Source: Planctomycetota bacterium (GTDB taxonomy: Bacteria; Planctomycetota; Phycisphaerae; Sedimentisphaerales; Anaerobacaceae). Taken from it: a stretch of DNA of 8,892 bases. Position numbers and translations under genes: made by a program. The DNA lies in NCBI GenBank assembly GCA_023139715.1, contig JAGLNB010000062.1, forward strand, positions 1 to 8,892, written 5' to 3'. Shown here piece by piece: positions 1 through 6,905 of this stretch (the stretch's first letter is position 1; each line of letters opens with the position of its first letter). The notes beneath the pieces are model-generated. The model saw only the letters and a program-made list of their open reading frames with translations. It was not told the DNA's origin and ran no database searches.

Positions 1-47
1 ATAAAAGTCAGAGCCCCGAACGTTAGAGGGGGATAGTTGAAAGGTGG

Positions 48-67
48 ATTCCTGCTTTCGCAGGAAT
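48..67. repeat. Perfect 8-bp hairpin in the serS leader, resembling a dispersed palindromic repeat
   Basis: ATTCCTGC (48-55) pairs exactly with GCAGGAAT (60-67) around a TTTC loop. The form, a short palindrome with a GGAATGACA tail, resembles small dispersed palindromes that I recall from many bacterial genomes. Only one copy is in this window, so its repetitive nature is not shown here. The 3' arm contains AGGA (62-65), the only Shine-Dalgarno-like sequence upstream of the serS ATG at 77, so the folded RNA would hide it. A second, weaker stem lies just upstream: CCCC (14-17) with GGGG (28-31). Confidence 0.6.
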
Positions 68-76
68 GACAATATT

Positions 77-1345
77 ATGATTGATATTAAACAAATTCGT
101 GAAAATCCGCAAATTTACAAAAAAGCCGCAGTGGATAAACATCTGACGGTTGACATTAAGCAATTACTGAAACTCGACCACTTTCTTCGCAACTATAAAA
201 ATCAGCTTCAGGACATTGCTACTGAAAAAAACGCTATCGGAAAATCAATTCCAAAACTTAATGGAGAAGACAAAAAAGCTCAGCTTGATAAACTTTCTCA
301 ATTAAAGAAAACCGAAGCTGCAATTAATGATGAGATAAATAAAAATCAGCCCCAATTTGACCGCATACTTCTTGAAATTGCCCAGCCGGCTGATGATGAT
401 GTTCCGCTCGGCAAAGACGATACAGAAAACATTGAGATACGAAAAGAAGGCGAAATTCGCAAATTTGATTTCCAGCCCAAAGACCACATTGAGTTGGGCT
501 TGGCTCTTGGAATAATCGATATTGAACGCGGCGTAAAACTGGCTGGAACAAGAAATTATTTCCTAAAAGGCGATGGTGCCCTTTTGCACTGGGCGGTATT
601 GCGATTTGCAGTTGATTGTATGGTAGCTAAAGGTTACGTTCCGCTTTCTGTTCCGCTGCTCGTAAAAGATGAAGCAATGCTCGGCACCGGCTTTTTCCCC
701 GGCGCTGAAGAGCAGACATACCGCATAGAAAAAGATAATGTCAATCTGGCCGGCACTGCGGAAGTGCCTATGACTGCTTATCACAGTGGCGAAGTGTTAA
801 ATGCCAGTGAACTGCCGAAAAAATATATCGCAATGTCAAGCTGTTTTCGCCGTGAAGCCGGTTCAGCCGGCAAAGACACATACGGCCTTTACAGAATCCA
901 TCAGTTCGACAAAGTCGAGCAGGTAGTAATTTGCGAAAACAATGTTGAACTTAGCAATAAATTTCACGAGGAAATCCTCGCCAATTCCGAGCAGGTTATG
1001 CAGGCACTTCAGCTGCCCTACCGAATTGTCAACGTTTGCACAGGTGATTTGGGACGCGGACAAGCTAAAAAATTCGACATAGAAACATGGATGCCGTCGC
1101 GAAAAAATTATTGTGAAACACACAGCGCAAGTAAATTTTACGATTTCCAGGCACGGCGAATGAATCTGCGTTATAAAGACTCAGCAACAAAGAAAAATCT
1201 TTTCTGCCATACGCTAAACAACACAGTCATTGCAAGTCCGAGAGTTTTGATTCCTATTTTGGAATTATATCAAAACGCTGATGGCTCAATTTCAATACCG
1301 AAAGTTCTCCAGCCGTATATGGGCGGAAGAAAACAAATCGGTTAA
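77..1345 (+). CDS. serS: Seryl-tRNA synthetase (class II aminoacyl-tRNA synthetase)
   Basis: The cytoplasmic enzyme activates serine with ATP and loads it onto tRNA-Ser (and tRNA-Sec where present). The product is 422 residues, the usual bacterial length. An N-terminal helical hairpin arm (about 28-100, rich in Lys, Glu and Gln) would contact the long variable arm of the tRNA. The catalytic core follows: the TAE serine-binding loop (227-229), motif 2 with FRRE (257-260) and GLYRIHQF (270-277), KKFDIETWMP (331-340) and DFQARR (356-361), then motif 3 with the invariant Arg389 in NNTVIASPR (381-389). The end, PKVLQPYMGG, is typical. The ATG at 77 is preferred over an in-frame GTG at 44, because the 11 extra residues would be translated from the leader palindrome and MIDIKQIRENP is a standard SerRS start. 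AGGA lies 11 bases upstream, inside the hairpin. The stop overlaps the stop of the converging surface-protein gene. Identification is firm. Confidence 0.97.
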   Translation: MIDIKQIRENPQIYKKAAVDKHLTVDIKQLLKLDHFLRNYKNQLQDIATEKNAIGKSIPKLNGEDKKAQLDKLSQLKKTEAAINDEINKNQPQFDRILLEIAQPADDDVPLGKDDTENIEIRKEGEIRKFDFQPKDHIELGLALGIIDIERGVKLAGTRNYFLKGDGALLHWAVLRFAVDCMVAKGYVPLSVPLLVKDEAMLGTGFFPGAEEQTYRIEKDNVNLAGTAEVPMTAYHSGEVLNASELPKKYIAMSSCFRREAGSAGKDTYGLYRIHQFDKVEQVVICENNVELSNKFHEEILANSEQVMQALQLPYRIVNVCTGDLGRGQAKKFDIETWMPSRKNYCETHSASKFYDFQARRMNLRYKDSATKKNLFCHTLNNTVIASPRVLIPILELYQNADGSISIPKVLQPYMGGRKQIG

Positions 1346-4128
1346 AAGCTCCACCCAACTCCAGCACTCATTGTAGTCGTACTATCGCAATATCCCATAC
1401 CAGCTGTGAGAGTAACATTCTTATTTTTTCCTACGATAGCTTTGCCGCCTACAGCAAGGGCACTCTCATTTTCAAAATTACCAAACCCAAGACCGAGCGA
1501 AACGGTTTTGCCCGGAACAGGAGCAGGAATAGCTGCGAGAGCCGCAACGGTTGCTATACCCGAATAAGCTTTGTCGATTCTGTCGTCAAGTCGGCTAACT
1601 TCGTTCTGGAATTGACCCATATTTACCGCATCATATTGATTCACTCCGTTAGCTACACCCATTACTCTTGCCGGGCCGCCGGTATCATCATCCTTGAATG
1701 TAGCTCCGTCGTCATCGAGAGTAAGTGATGTTGAAGTGGTTCCACCAGAAATAACGGTATTTGTCTGGCTAATACTAACACCGTGCGATACTCCACTATC
1801 GGTGTTTACAAGTAAGCTGGCAGAAGTTGGAGCCATCGAAAGGTTGGAGCGTGCGTTCGTACTCAGTGCATCGCTATCCGCTATCAAGCTCACGACATCA
1901 TCACTAACAGTAGCGTTACTAAAGGTATCGGTGCTGACAAAACGCGAACTTGTGCCATCGACAATCATCCGATTGCCTACGCCATTACCACTATAAATGG
2001 TCGCCGAGCCGTCAATAGTTGTAGTTGAACTTGTTACGCTAACTGTGTGTCCGGTCGCAGCTGTAATTGTTGTTCCACTGTTATTAACCGCTACACTTTG
2101 AGTTCCGTCAGCGCTGACAAAACGTGAGCTTGTGGCATCGACTATCATTTGATTTGCTGTGCCGGTGGATGTAACTGTTGTCGCACCAGTAATCGTATTG
2201 GTTGCTCCGGTAATTACATTAGTCGAAGTTCCGGCATTACCCATTGTGTTTTGTGAACTGGCCGTAGCAACACCAATGTTGTTGGTATATGCTTCAATAT
2301 TGTTTGTTCCGGTGGTGGCATTGGCAGTGATATTATTGGTTCCGTTTGTGCCAGTAGCTGAAAGCGTATTCGATTGGCTGGCTGCGTTGGCAGAAATAAC
2401 ATTACTCCCTGCTGTAGCCGTTATCGTATTATCGCCGGTTGTGGCTGTGATTGTGTTGCCCGTACCGCCGGTCAGCTGATTTTGCTGTGTGGCATCCAGG
2501 ACATTGTTGGTGCCGGCGGTGAGGGTGTTGGTCGTATTGGCCTGAATGGCGTTCGTACCGCCGGTGGCAGTTGCCAGTATCTGATTTGATACATTGTCGC
2601 TTCCGCCAATAGTTACAGAGGTTACGCCGGCGGTATTTGTGGCATCAATCACATCAATTTCAGAAGTTGTTGCAGTACCGACGCTAAGAGTTGCCTGGTC
2701 ATCTGCCAGTTCCAGTGAAGAAGAATTAGTACCACCGGTCAGGGTTGTTGTGTTGGTCGTCTGATTAACGGTTAAGCCATGGCCATCGGCGGTCAGCACT
2801 GTAACCTGAGTATCTGTAGCAATCACAGCAGAACCGCTGGTTACATTTAAGCTGGCACTGTCAGCAGACAGGTTTACATTGGAATTGTTGCCAGCCATCG
2901 AACTGCTTGTTGTGCCAGTAAGCGTATTAGTAGCACCGGTCAGCGTGTTTGCCGATGAACCTGCTGTGCCGATTGTATTTGTCGCTCCCTGAGCGGTCAG
3001 ATTGCCGGTAACGCCCATCGTCCCGCCGACCGTTGCATTATTAGTAATGCTGGCTGAATTAAGCGTTGCCAGGCCGGAGGTGGTTACGGTAGATAAGGTC
3101 GTATTGCCGGTAACGCCCATCGTCCCGCCAACTGTTGCGTTATTAGTAATGCTCGTTGAATTGAGCGTTGCCAAGCCGGAGGTGGTTACGGTAGATAAGG
3201 TTGTATTTCCGGTAACGCCGAGAGTTCCGCCGGTCGAAAGATTTCCACCAGTAATTGTCCCGCTGGCATTGACTGTTGTGGCTCCCGATATTGCTCCAGC
3301 TTCAGTGATTCCGCCACTATTATTGTCAATCCCGCTCGCTACGCTTAATGTACCGTTGAGTGTAGTCGCGCCGGTTACGCCCAATGTACTGCTGAGCGTA
3401 GTTGCACCAGTCACTCCCAATGTTCCACTTGTTGACACATTACCTGTTGTGTTAGCTACAGTAAATACACCTCCGTCAGCCGAGATGCCGCCATTTAAAG
3501 TTGTTAATCCGCTTGCAGTCAATGTCCCGCTTGTTGACACATTACCTGAGCCATTAGTCACAGAGAACACACCACCATCTGCGGTGATACCGCCATTTAA
3601 AGTAGTTAATCCACTTGCGGTTAAACTCGTTACCCCTGTAATAGAGCCGGCATTGGTAATTCCGTCATTGCCATTGTTTATGCCATTGGTAACCAAACTG
3701 TTTGATATGGTTGTTGTAGATGTAGTAGCGCTAATAATAGCTGCGTCACCGGTACCCTTTACATAGAATCCTCCCACACCCCCATCATTGTCATCAACGC
3801 GAATAGTCACATCGTCAACATCGTTGATATTACTAGTCCGCAAAGTGTCGTTGATGGTTAAAGTTGATACACCAGTTATCGCATTGTTGCCCATATTCAG
3901 GGGTTGAGTAAAATCAATTGCGTTTGATCTGAAAGCTGCTACCGCTGTCCCAGACGCATAAATCCAAACACCCTCAGTGCCCGGCTGTAGACCGTCGCTG
4001 TCCGCTATAATACGAATAGTGTCAATGTGGCTATAGTCGGTGATGGCTTTCGCATTCTGAGCCGGTATGATGAATGTCATCGAAAATACCGCCATCATCA
4101 TCACATAAATTCTACTTTTTCTGAACAT
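1342..4128 (-). CDS. Trimeric-autotransporter-like surface protein with YadA-type C-terminal anchor
   Basis: The 928-residue product starts with a signal peptide: FRKSR, a hydrophobic core (7-22), likely cleavage after NAKA (residue 28). The passenger is dominated by Thr, Ser, Asn, Gly and Ala and is built of repeats: 34-residue units at 169-236 and 308-375, then Asn/Thr-rich short repeats (about 535-615) suggesting a beta-roll or solenoid. The C-terminus has the order expected of the YadA family: RVMGVANGVNQYDAVNMGQF (821-840), a short coiled-coil stalk (about 841-856), then an Ala-rich GIATVAALAAI helix and four likely beta strands ending in Phe928 (about 857-928). In that family three subunits form one outer-membrane barrel and export the passenger as a fibre, often an adhesin. 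The ligand is unknown. AAGGGG (4137-4142, minus strand) sits 8 bases before the ATG. The gene follows the 215-residue membrane protein by 38 bp, implying co-transcription. Anchor assignment is strong; a role in adhesion is inferred. Confidence 0.85.
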   Translation of the reverse strand: MFRKSRIYVMMMAVFSMTFIIPAQNAKAITDYSHIDTIRIIADSDGLQPGTEGVWIYASGTAVAAFRSNAIDFTQPLNMGNNAITGVSTLTINDTLRTSNINDVDDVTIRVDDNDGGVGGFYVKGTGDAAIISATTSTTTISNSLVTNGINNGNDGITNAGSITGVTSLTASGLTTLNGGITADGGVFSVTNGSGNVSTSGTLTASGLTTLNGGISADGGVFTVANTTGNVSTSGTLGVTGATTLSSTLGVTGATTLNGTLSVASGIDNNSGGITEAGAISGATTVNASGTITGGNLSTGGTLGVTGNTTLSTVTTSGLATLNSTSITNNATVGGTMGVTGNTTLSTVTTSGLATLNSASITNNATVGGTMGVTGNLTAQGATNTIGTAGSSANTLTGATNTLTGTTSSSMAGNNSNVNLSADSASLNVTSGSAVIATDTQVTVLTADGHGLTVNQTTNTTTLTGGTNSSSLELADDQATLSVGTATTSEIDVIDATNTAGVTSVTIGGSDNVSNQILATATGGTNAIQANTTNTLTAGTNNVLDATQQNQLTGGTGNTITATTGDNTITATAGSNVISANAASQSNTLSATGTNGTNNITANATTGTNNIEAYTNNIGVATASSQNTMGNAGTSTNVITGATNTITGATTVTSTGTANQMIVDATSSRFVSADGTQSVAVNNSGTTITAATGHTVSVTSSTTTIDGSATIYSGNGVGNRMIVDGTSSRFVSTDTFSNATVSDDVVSLIADSDALSTNARSNLSMAPTSASLLVNTDSGVSHGVSISQTNTVISGGTTSTSLTLDDDGATFKDDDTGGPARVMGVANGVNQYDAVNMGQFQNEVSRLDDRIDKAYSGIATVAALAAIPAPVPGKTVSLGLGFGNFENESALAVGGKAIVGKNKNVTLTAGMGYCDSTTTMSAGVGWSF
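3004..3207 (-). repeat. Two tandem 102-bp units in the surface-protein gene
   Basis: Units at 3004-3105 and 3106-3207 are nearly identical. A third copy begins at 3208 but diverges after about 15 bases. Each unit encodes 34 residues including GNTTLSTVTTSGLATLN and SITNNATVGGTMGVT (protein residues 308-375). Differences are a handful of substitutions with no indels, so the reading frame is kept. The near identity suggests a recent duplication or gene conversion, and copy number could vary between strains. Confidence 0.9.
3421..3624 (-). repeat. Second pair of tandem 102-bp units in the surface-protein gene
   Basis: Units at 3421-3522 and 3523-3624 encode residues 203-236 and 169-202. Each has the pattern LTASGLTTLNGG, ADGGVF and GNVSTSG. 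The sequence differs from the pair at 3004-3207, but the period is again exactly 102 bp (34 residues). This points to a structural repeat length and not a chance duplication. Confidence 0.9.
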
Positions 4129-4166
4129 TATCCTTACCCCTTAAAATAAATAGGCATCGTTTTTTT

Positions 4167-4814
4167 CTATTGAATGACTTCTTTCTTTATTATTACACAG
4201 CCGGTTCCTGCGGGCATTAGAAAGACTTTTACTTTTCCCCCATCAAGCAGAACTATGTTATTTTTAAGCATTGTTTTATTTTTTAGGTGCGGAAAAACGG
4301 TTTCCTGTAATTCTTCAGAGCTTTTATCTACATACTCAACCACGTCGTACACAAAATCATTGTTAGGAAAAAAACTAACGCTTGCATACAGCGTTGATTC
4401 GTCCGGCCTTATAAGTTCGAATGACGTAGAAAAGACATGCTGGTCAGCTGGCTTCAAAGAATTGAAAATAAACACGCCGCTTTTATTGCCGGCGGTAAGA
4501 AATGACGCAACCTGGTCGATGCGTTTTAAGCAGGAAAGCACTCCAAATTTAACAGCTGCCTGCGTTACAGCGTGTACTGATTGACTAACCGGCCGCACTA
4601 TTGGAGATGCTGGCTTGCTCGCAGTTTTTGTGTTTTCGGGAATATCCTTATTTTGGCTGAAATCCTGTGACGGAGCAGCCGCTGAAAGTTTTGTTATTTT
4701 GGCTGGCTTTTGCGCAGAAAGAAAAAAGTTGCAAATACCGATACATATCAAAATAACTAAAATTAAAAGCCAAAATTTTTGCGAAACGATAACCTGAAAT
4801 CCTTTTCTGTACAT
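4167..4814 (-). CDS. Single-pass membrane protein of unknown function, upstream of the surface-protein gene
   Basis: I do not recognise this 215-residue protein. It has a short basic N-terminus (MYRKGFQ), one strongly hydrophobic segment (about 14-33, FWLLILVILICIGIC), a Pro/Ser/Lys-rich linker (about 34-80) and a mixed alpha/beta-looking domain (about 85-215) that would lie in the periplasm. There is no lipobox: Cys24 and Cys28 sit inside the hydrophobic segment. The ATG at 4814 is preferred over an in-frame GTG at 4871. It has GGGAAAGGA 9 bases upstream, it places the membrane segment near the N-terminus, and the best promoter would start transcription at about 4866, downstream of that GTG. 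The gene ends 38 bp before the trimeric-autotransporter gene with no terminator between, so the two are probably one operon. A role in assembling or anchoring that protein is possible but unproven. Confidence 0.75.
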   Translation of the reverse strand: MYRKGFQVIVSQKFWLLILVILICIGICNFFLSAQKPAKITKLSAAAPSQDFSQNKDIPENTKTASKPASPIVRPVSQSVHAVTQAAVKFGVLSCLKRIDQVASFLTAGNKSGVFIFNSLKPADQHVFSTSFELIRPDESTLYASVSFFPNNDFVYDVVEYVDKSSEELQETVFPHLKNKTMLKNNIVLLDGGKVKVFLMPAGTGCVIIKKEVIQ

Positions 4815-4872
4815 GAGATGGCATCCTTTCCCTTTAATCCGCCCCAAAAAAAACAAAGCAAGTTCATCCACG

Positions 4873-4900
4873 TTTATAAAGCACCCCGCCCTAAACGCAA
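4873..4900 (-). promoter_or_regulatory. Candidate sigma-70-type promoter for the membrane-protein and surface-protein pair
   Basis: On the minus strand, TTGCGT (4895-4900) is followed after 16 bp by TATAAA (4873-4878). Transcription would start near 4866, leaving a leader of about 50 bases before the ATG at 4814. The -10 box is good and the -35 is only fair. It is the best match seen in this gap. Confidence 0.45.
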
Positions 4901-4933
4901 TTTTGCTTAATTGACTTTGTAACTTTTTTTCAA

Positions 4934-5022
4934 CCTTTGCAATTTACTGCCCCCAAGCACCGAATTGTAAATCTTCAACACCTTTTTGCAGTTATCGGCA
5001 TAGTTAATGCAAATTGTAAAGG
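4934..5022. repeat. Imperfect inverted repeat built on a TTTRCAATT 9-mer, possible operator
   Basis: CCTTTGCAATTTAC (4934-4947) faces GCAAATTGTAAAGG (5009-5022). As RNA, 12 Watson-Crick pairs, one G-U pair and one mismatch form over 14 positions, with a 61-base loop. A third related copy, AATTGTAAA, lies at 4963-4971 in the same orientation as 5012-5020. All sit upstream of the candidate -35 at 4895-4900, where activator or repressor sites would be expected. In A+T-rich DNA some such matches arise by chance. Confidence 0.4.
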
Positions 5023-5201
5023 AAATTAATAGCTTTTATCTGGATTTCTTGTGCATTTTCGAGTTCTTCAGTTAGAAAAATCCTTCAATAGCTTGGCGAA
5101 TTATCAGGGCAATTTTGTCGTATCAGACGGATTCATCAGGGGCAAAGGGGGCGATAAAACTGCTCAATTCAAAGCAAAACTGCGTTTTTCAATGCTGATA
5201 T

Positions 5202-5217
5202 GTCGTTTTTTAACGAC
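5202..5217. other. Small hairpin spanning the TPR gene stop codon
   Basis: GTCGTT (5202-5207) and AACGAC (5212-5217) form a 6-bp stem with a four-base loop, and the TAA stop of the minus-strand TPR gene lies inside it (5210-5212). On the minus strand no U-run follows, so it is a poor intrinsic terminator for the TPR gene. On the plus strand TTTT follows, but there is no plus-strand gene upstream to terminate. It may only stabilise an mRNA end or be coincidental. Confidence 0.35.
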
Positions 5218-6784
5218 TTTTAGCGGTTTGGGATAAGCTATCCAGCATTGTAGAAGCCCTGTCGAGCAAGCCGAGATTTTGAAGAGCGATTGAGACATTA
5301 GTTGTTGCTGATGTTGCTGCAAAATTATTTTCCAATAATCTGTCAAGATTCATTAGCGAAGATGCAAATTTTATTCGGTCGCAATAAAGTATCGCAATTT
5401 TGTAATGCAGTTGAAGCGTATCTTTGTCAAGGCATCCAGACGGAGATAATCGTTCAAGTGCTTTTTCTTTTTGTCCTGTTTCAAAAAAACAAGCCGCAAG
5501 TTTGGTTTTGGCTCTCGCATAAGTCGGATTAAGTTCCAGAACAACGCCAAACAACTCAGCAGCTTTGTCCAACTCACCAACGCTCATCATTAAAACGCCA
5601 AGCCGATAATGCAAATCAGGGTCATTTGGAGTAACTTGAATCTGCCGCGAATGTGCCGCAATAACTTCAGCAATCAAATTAACTGACGAATCCGAATGTG
5701 ATTGAATCTGAAACTGCAATTTCGCCGTTTCAGAAAATAATAACAAACTATTAGTTCCAATTGCCGAAGCGAGTGATAATGTTGCAAGTGCCTCGTCTGG
5801 TTTTCCCATAAGTTTTTGAGCGATTGCCAGGCCGAAATATGCTTCTGTGATTTGGTCATTTGTTTCCACCGCTTTATTAAATTGTTTTGCGGCAAGATGC
5901 AATTGGTTGCTGTTTAAATATTGAGTGCCAAGTTTTATAGTCGCTTCGAGAAAATCAGGAAATCTGCTGACGGCATATTCGTATTGCGCAGTAGCTTCCC
6001 CAGCCGAGCCGAGCAAATTTAAAACATCTCCCATCTTCAAAACCAAATCCGCTCTGTCCGGCTGCTTCTCAAGCAATTGCTCAATTTGTTCGAGTGCTTC
6101 GTGCAATTGCCCCTGCCCGATTAGTTCATCTATTTGGCAATCGGATTCTTCATCGCCGAAAAAATTGTCAGGATGTATTAAAATTGCTGAGTTGAATATT
6201 TCTATCGCATTTTCATAATCGTTATTAGCAATATAAAGATGGCCGAGCATTACAAGCGTCGAAATATCATCTGGATACTCGTGTCTTAGCAATTCGTATT
6301 CGCGAATCGTTTTTTCCAGCTGACCGTTTTTGAAATAAATTGCAGCCATTCTCTGTCTCGGCAGCTGCAGATAATTTTTGAACTTCAGACAATCCTGATA
6401 AAATTCGATTGCTTCGGCTTCCCTGCCGAGCCGTTCGTAACAATAGCCGAGAGTATAAAGAGCCATCGTATTATTCGGCTGCCGCATATAAACCGAGTTC
6501 AACTCTTTTATAGCTTCGGGCAACTGATTTTTTGAAAGACAAATTGCAGCTGCCGCCAATCGGCCATATATGCAGGATGGATTTTCAAAAAGATATAATC
6601 TCGTTTGCTTTTCAGCTGACTGAAGTTTGCCGATTTTTATTAGCTCTGTTATTTTGCTGAGTTTTTCCTGCTGTTCAGATTGAGAATCTTTTTTTATAGC
6701 TTTGACCACACCGAGCCAATGCCAAATTAATTCAGCCGGCTCAGCAGAGACCGCCTTGCCAAGAATTCCCAACAAATTACTCAT
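5210..6784 (-). CDS. Tetratricopeptide-repeat (TPR) protein
   Basis: The 524-residue product is mostly TPR helical hairpins. Clear units lie at about 72-104 and 106-137 (ALYTLGYCYERLGREAEAIE), then 140-173, 174-207 (LGHLYIANNDYENAIEIFNS), 245-279, 280-313, 314-346 and 390-421 (LHYRLGVLMMSVGELDKAAE), with degenerate units between and after them. TPR arrays act as protein-binding scaffolds and the partner cannot be read from the sequence. There is no signal peptide or membrane segment, so it is probably cytoplasmic. The N-terminus (MSNLLGILGKAVSAEPAELI, then WHWLG) precedes the repeats and is not recognised. The ATG at 6784 has GGAG 10 bases upstream. It reads away from the rpmF cluster and is separated from the next minus-strand gene by about 400 bases, so it is probably a separate transcription unit. 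The family call is secure but the function is unknown. Confidence 0.9.
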   Translation of the reverse strand: MSNLLGILGKAVSAEPAELIWHWLGVVKAIKKDSQSEQQEKLSKITELIKIGKLQSAEKQTRLYLFENPSCIYGRLAAAAICLSKNQLPEAIKELNSVYMRQPNNTMALYTLGYCYERLGREAEAIEFYQDCLKFKNYLQLPRQRMAAIYFKNGQLEKTIREYELLRHEYPDDISTLVMLGHLYIANNDYENAIEIFNSAILIHPDNFFGDEESDCQIDELIGQGQLHEALEQIEQLLEKQPDRADLVLKMGDVLNLLGSAGEATAQYEYAVSRFPDFLEATIKLGTQYLNSNQLHLAAKQFNKAVETNDQITEAYFGLAIAQKLMGKPDEALATLSLASAIGTNSLLLFSETAKLQFQIQSHSDSSVNLIAEVIAAHSRQIQVTPNDPDLHYRLGVLMMSVGELDKAAELFGVVLELNPTYARAKTKLAACFFETGQKEKALERLSPSGCLDKDTLQLHYKIAILYCDRIKFASSLMNLDRLLENNFAATSATTNVSIALQNLGLLDRASTMLDSLSQTAKSR

Positions 6785-6905
6785 AAGTTTATTGCTCCAG
6801 CTTTAATGCGTCCTGCAGATTTGTTTTAACCAGCTCTCTGCTGCCTGGATGCAATACATCCTGTGTCCTGCAACCACTCCAAATATGCTATCGTCCAAAC
6901 TTAAT

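Larger units (their letters stand above)
4815..5209. other. Gene-free region between the membrane-protein gene and the TPR gene
   Basis: Nearly 400 bases without a convincing gene. The left part is A+T-rich and holds the candidate minus-strand promoter (4873-4900) and the repeated 9-mers at 4936-5020. The right part (about 5030-5200) is the downstream flank of the TPR gene, and I see no clear terminator there. A 61-codon plus-strand frame from a GTG at 5051 has no ribosome binding site and no recognisable product, so it was not accepted. Confidence 0.6.

Noticed and set aside
44..76. Upstream in-frame GTG start for serS adding 11 residues
   Set aside because: The extension is translated palindrome (MDSCFRRNDNI) and has no family counterpart; the ATG at 77 gives the standard SerRS N-terminus and length.
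381..410. Atypical SerRS sequence signatures (HSASKFYDFQARR and NNTVIASPR) considered as damaged motifs
   Set aside because: The key residues, including motif 3 Arg389, are present; the variants look like a lineage form of the enzyme. The coordinates given here are residue numbers of the SerRS protein, approximately.
2159..2479. 106-codon plus-strand frame resembling a hydrophobic protein
   Set aside because: This too is the antisense shadow of the low-complexity passenger; Val/Ala/Leu richness follows from complementing Asn, Thr, Gly and Ala codons.
3004..3207. Regular repeats considered as a possible CRISPR array
   Set aside because: The full 102-bp unit is repeated with no unique spacers, it is in-frame within a coding region, and no cas genes are nearby.
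3002..3766. 254-codon open frame on the plus strand, rich in Val, Pro and Leu
   Set aside because: It is antisense to the repeated Thr/Gly/Asn codons of the surface-protein gene, so its repeats mirror that gene. It has no recognisable domain or ribosome binding site.
4129..4166. Possible terminator between the membrane-protein and surface-protein genes
   Set aside because: The 38-bp spacer has no stable hairpin and contains the ribosome binding site of the downstream gene.
4815..4871. Upstream GTG start for the membrane protein adding 19 residues
   Set aside because: The ATG at 4814 has a better ribosome binding site (GGGAAAGGA), and the candidate promoter would start transcription downstream of the GTG.
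5051..5236. 61-codon plus-strand frame in the gap before the TPR gene
   Set aside because: GTG start without a ribosome binding site, no recognisable product, and it runs into the 3' end of the TPR gene.
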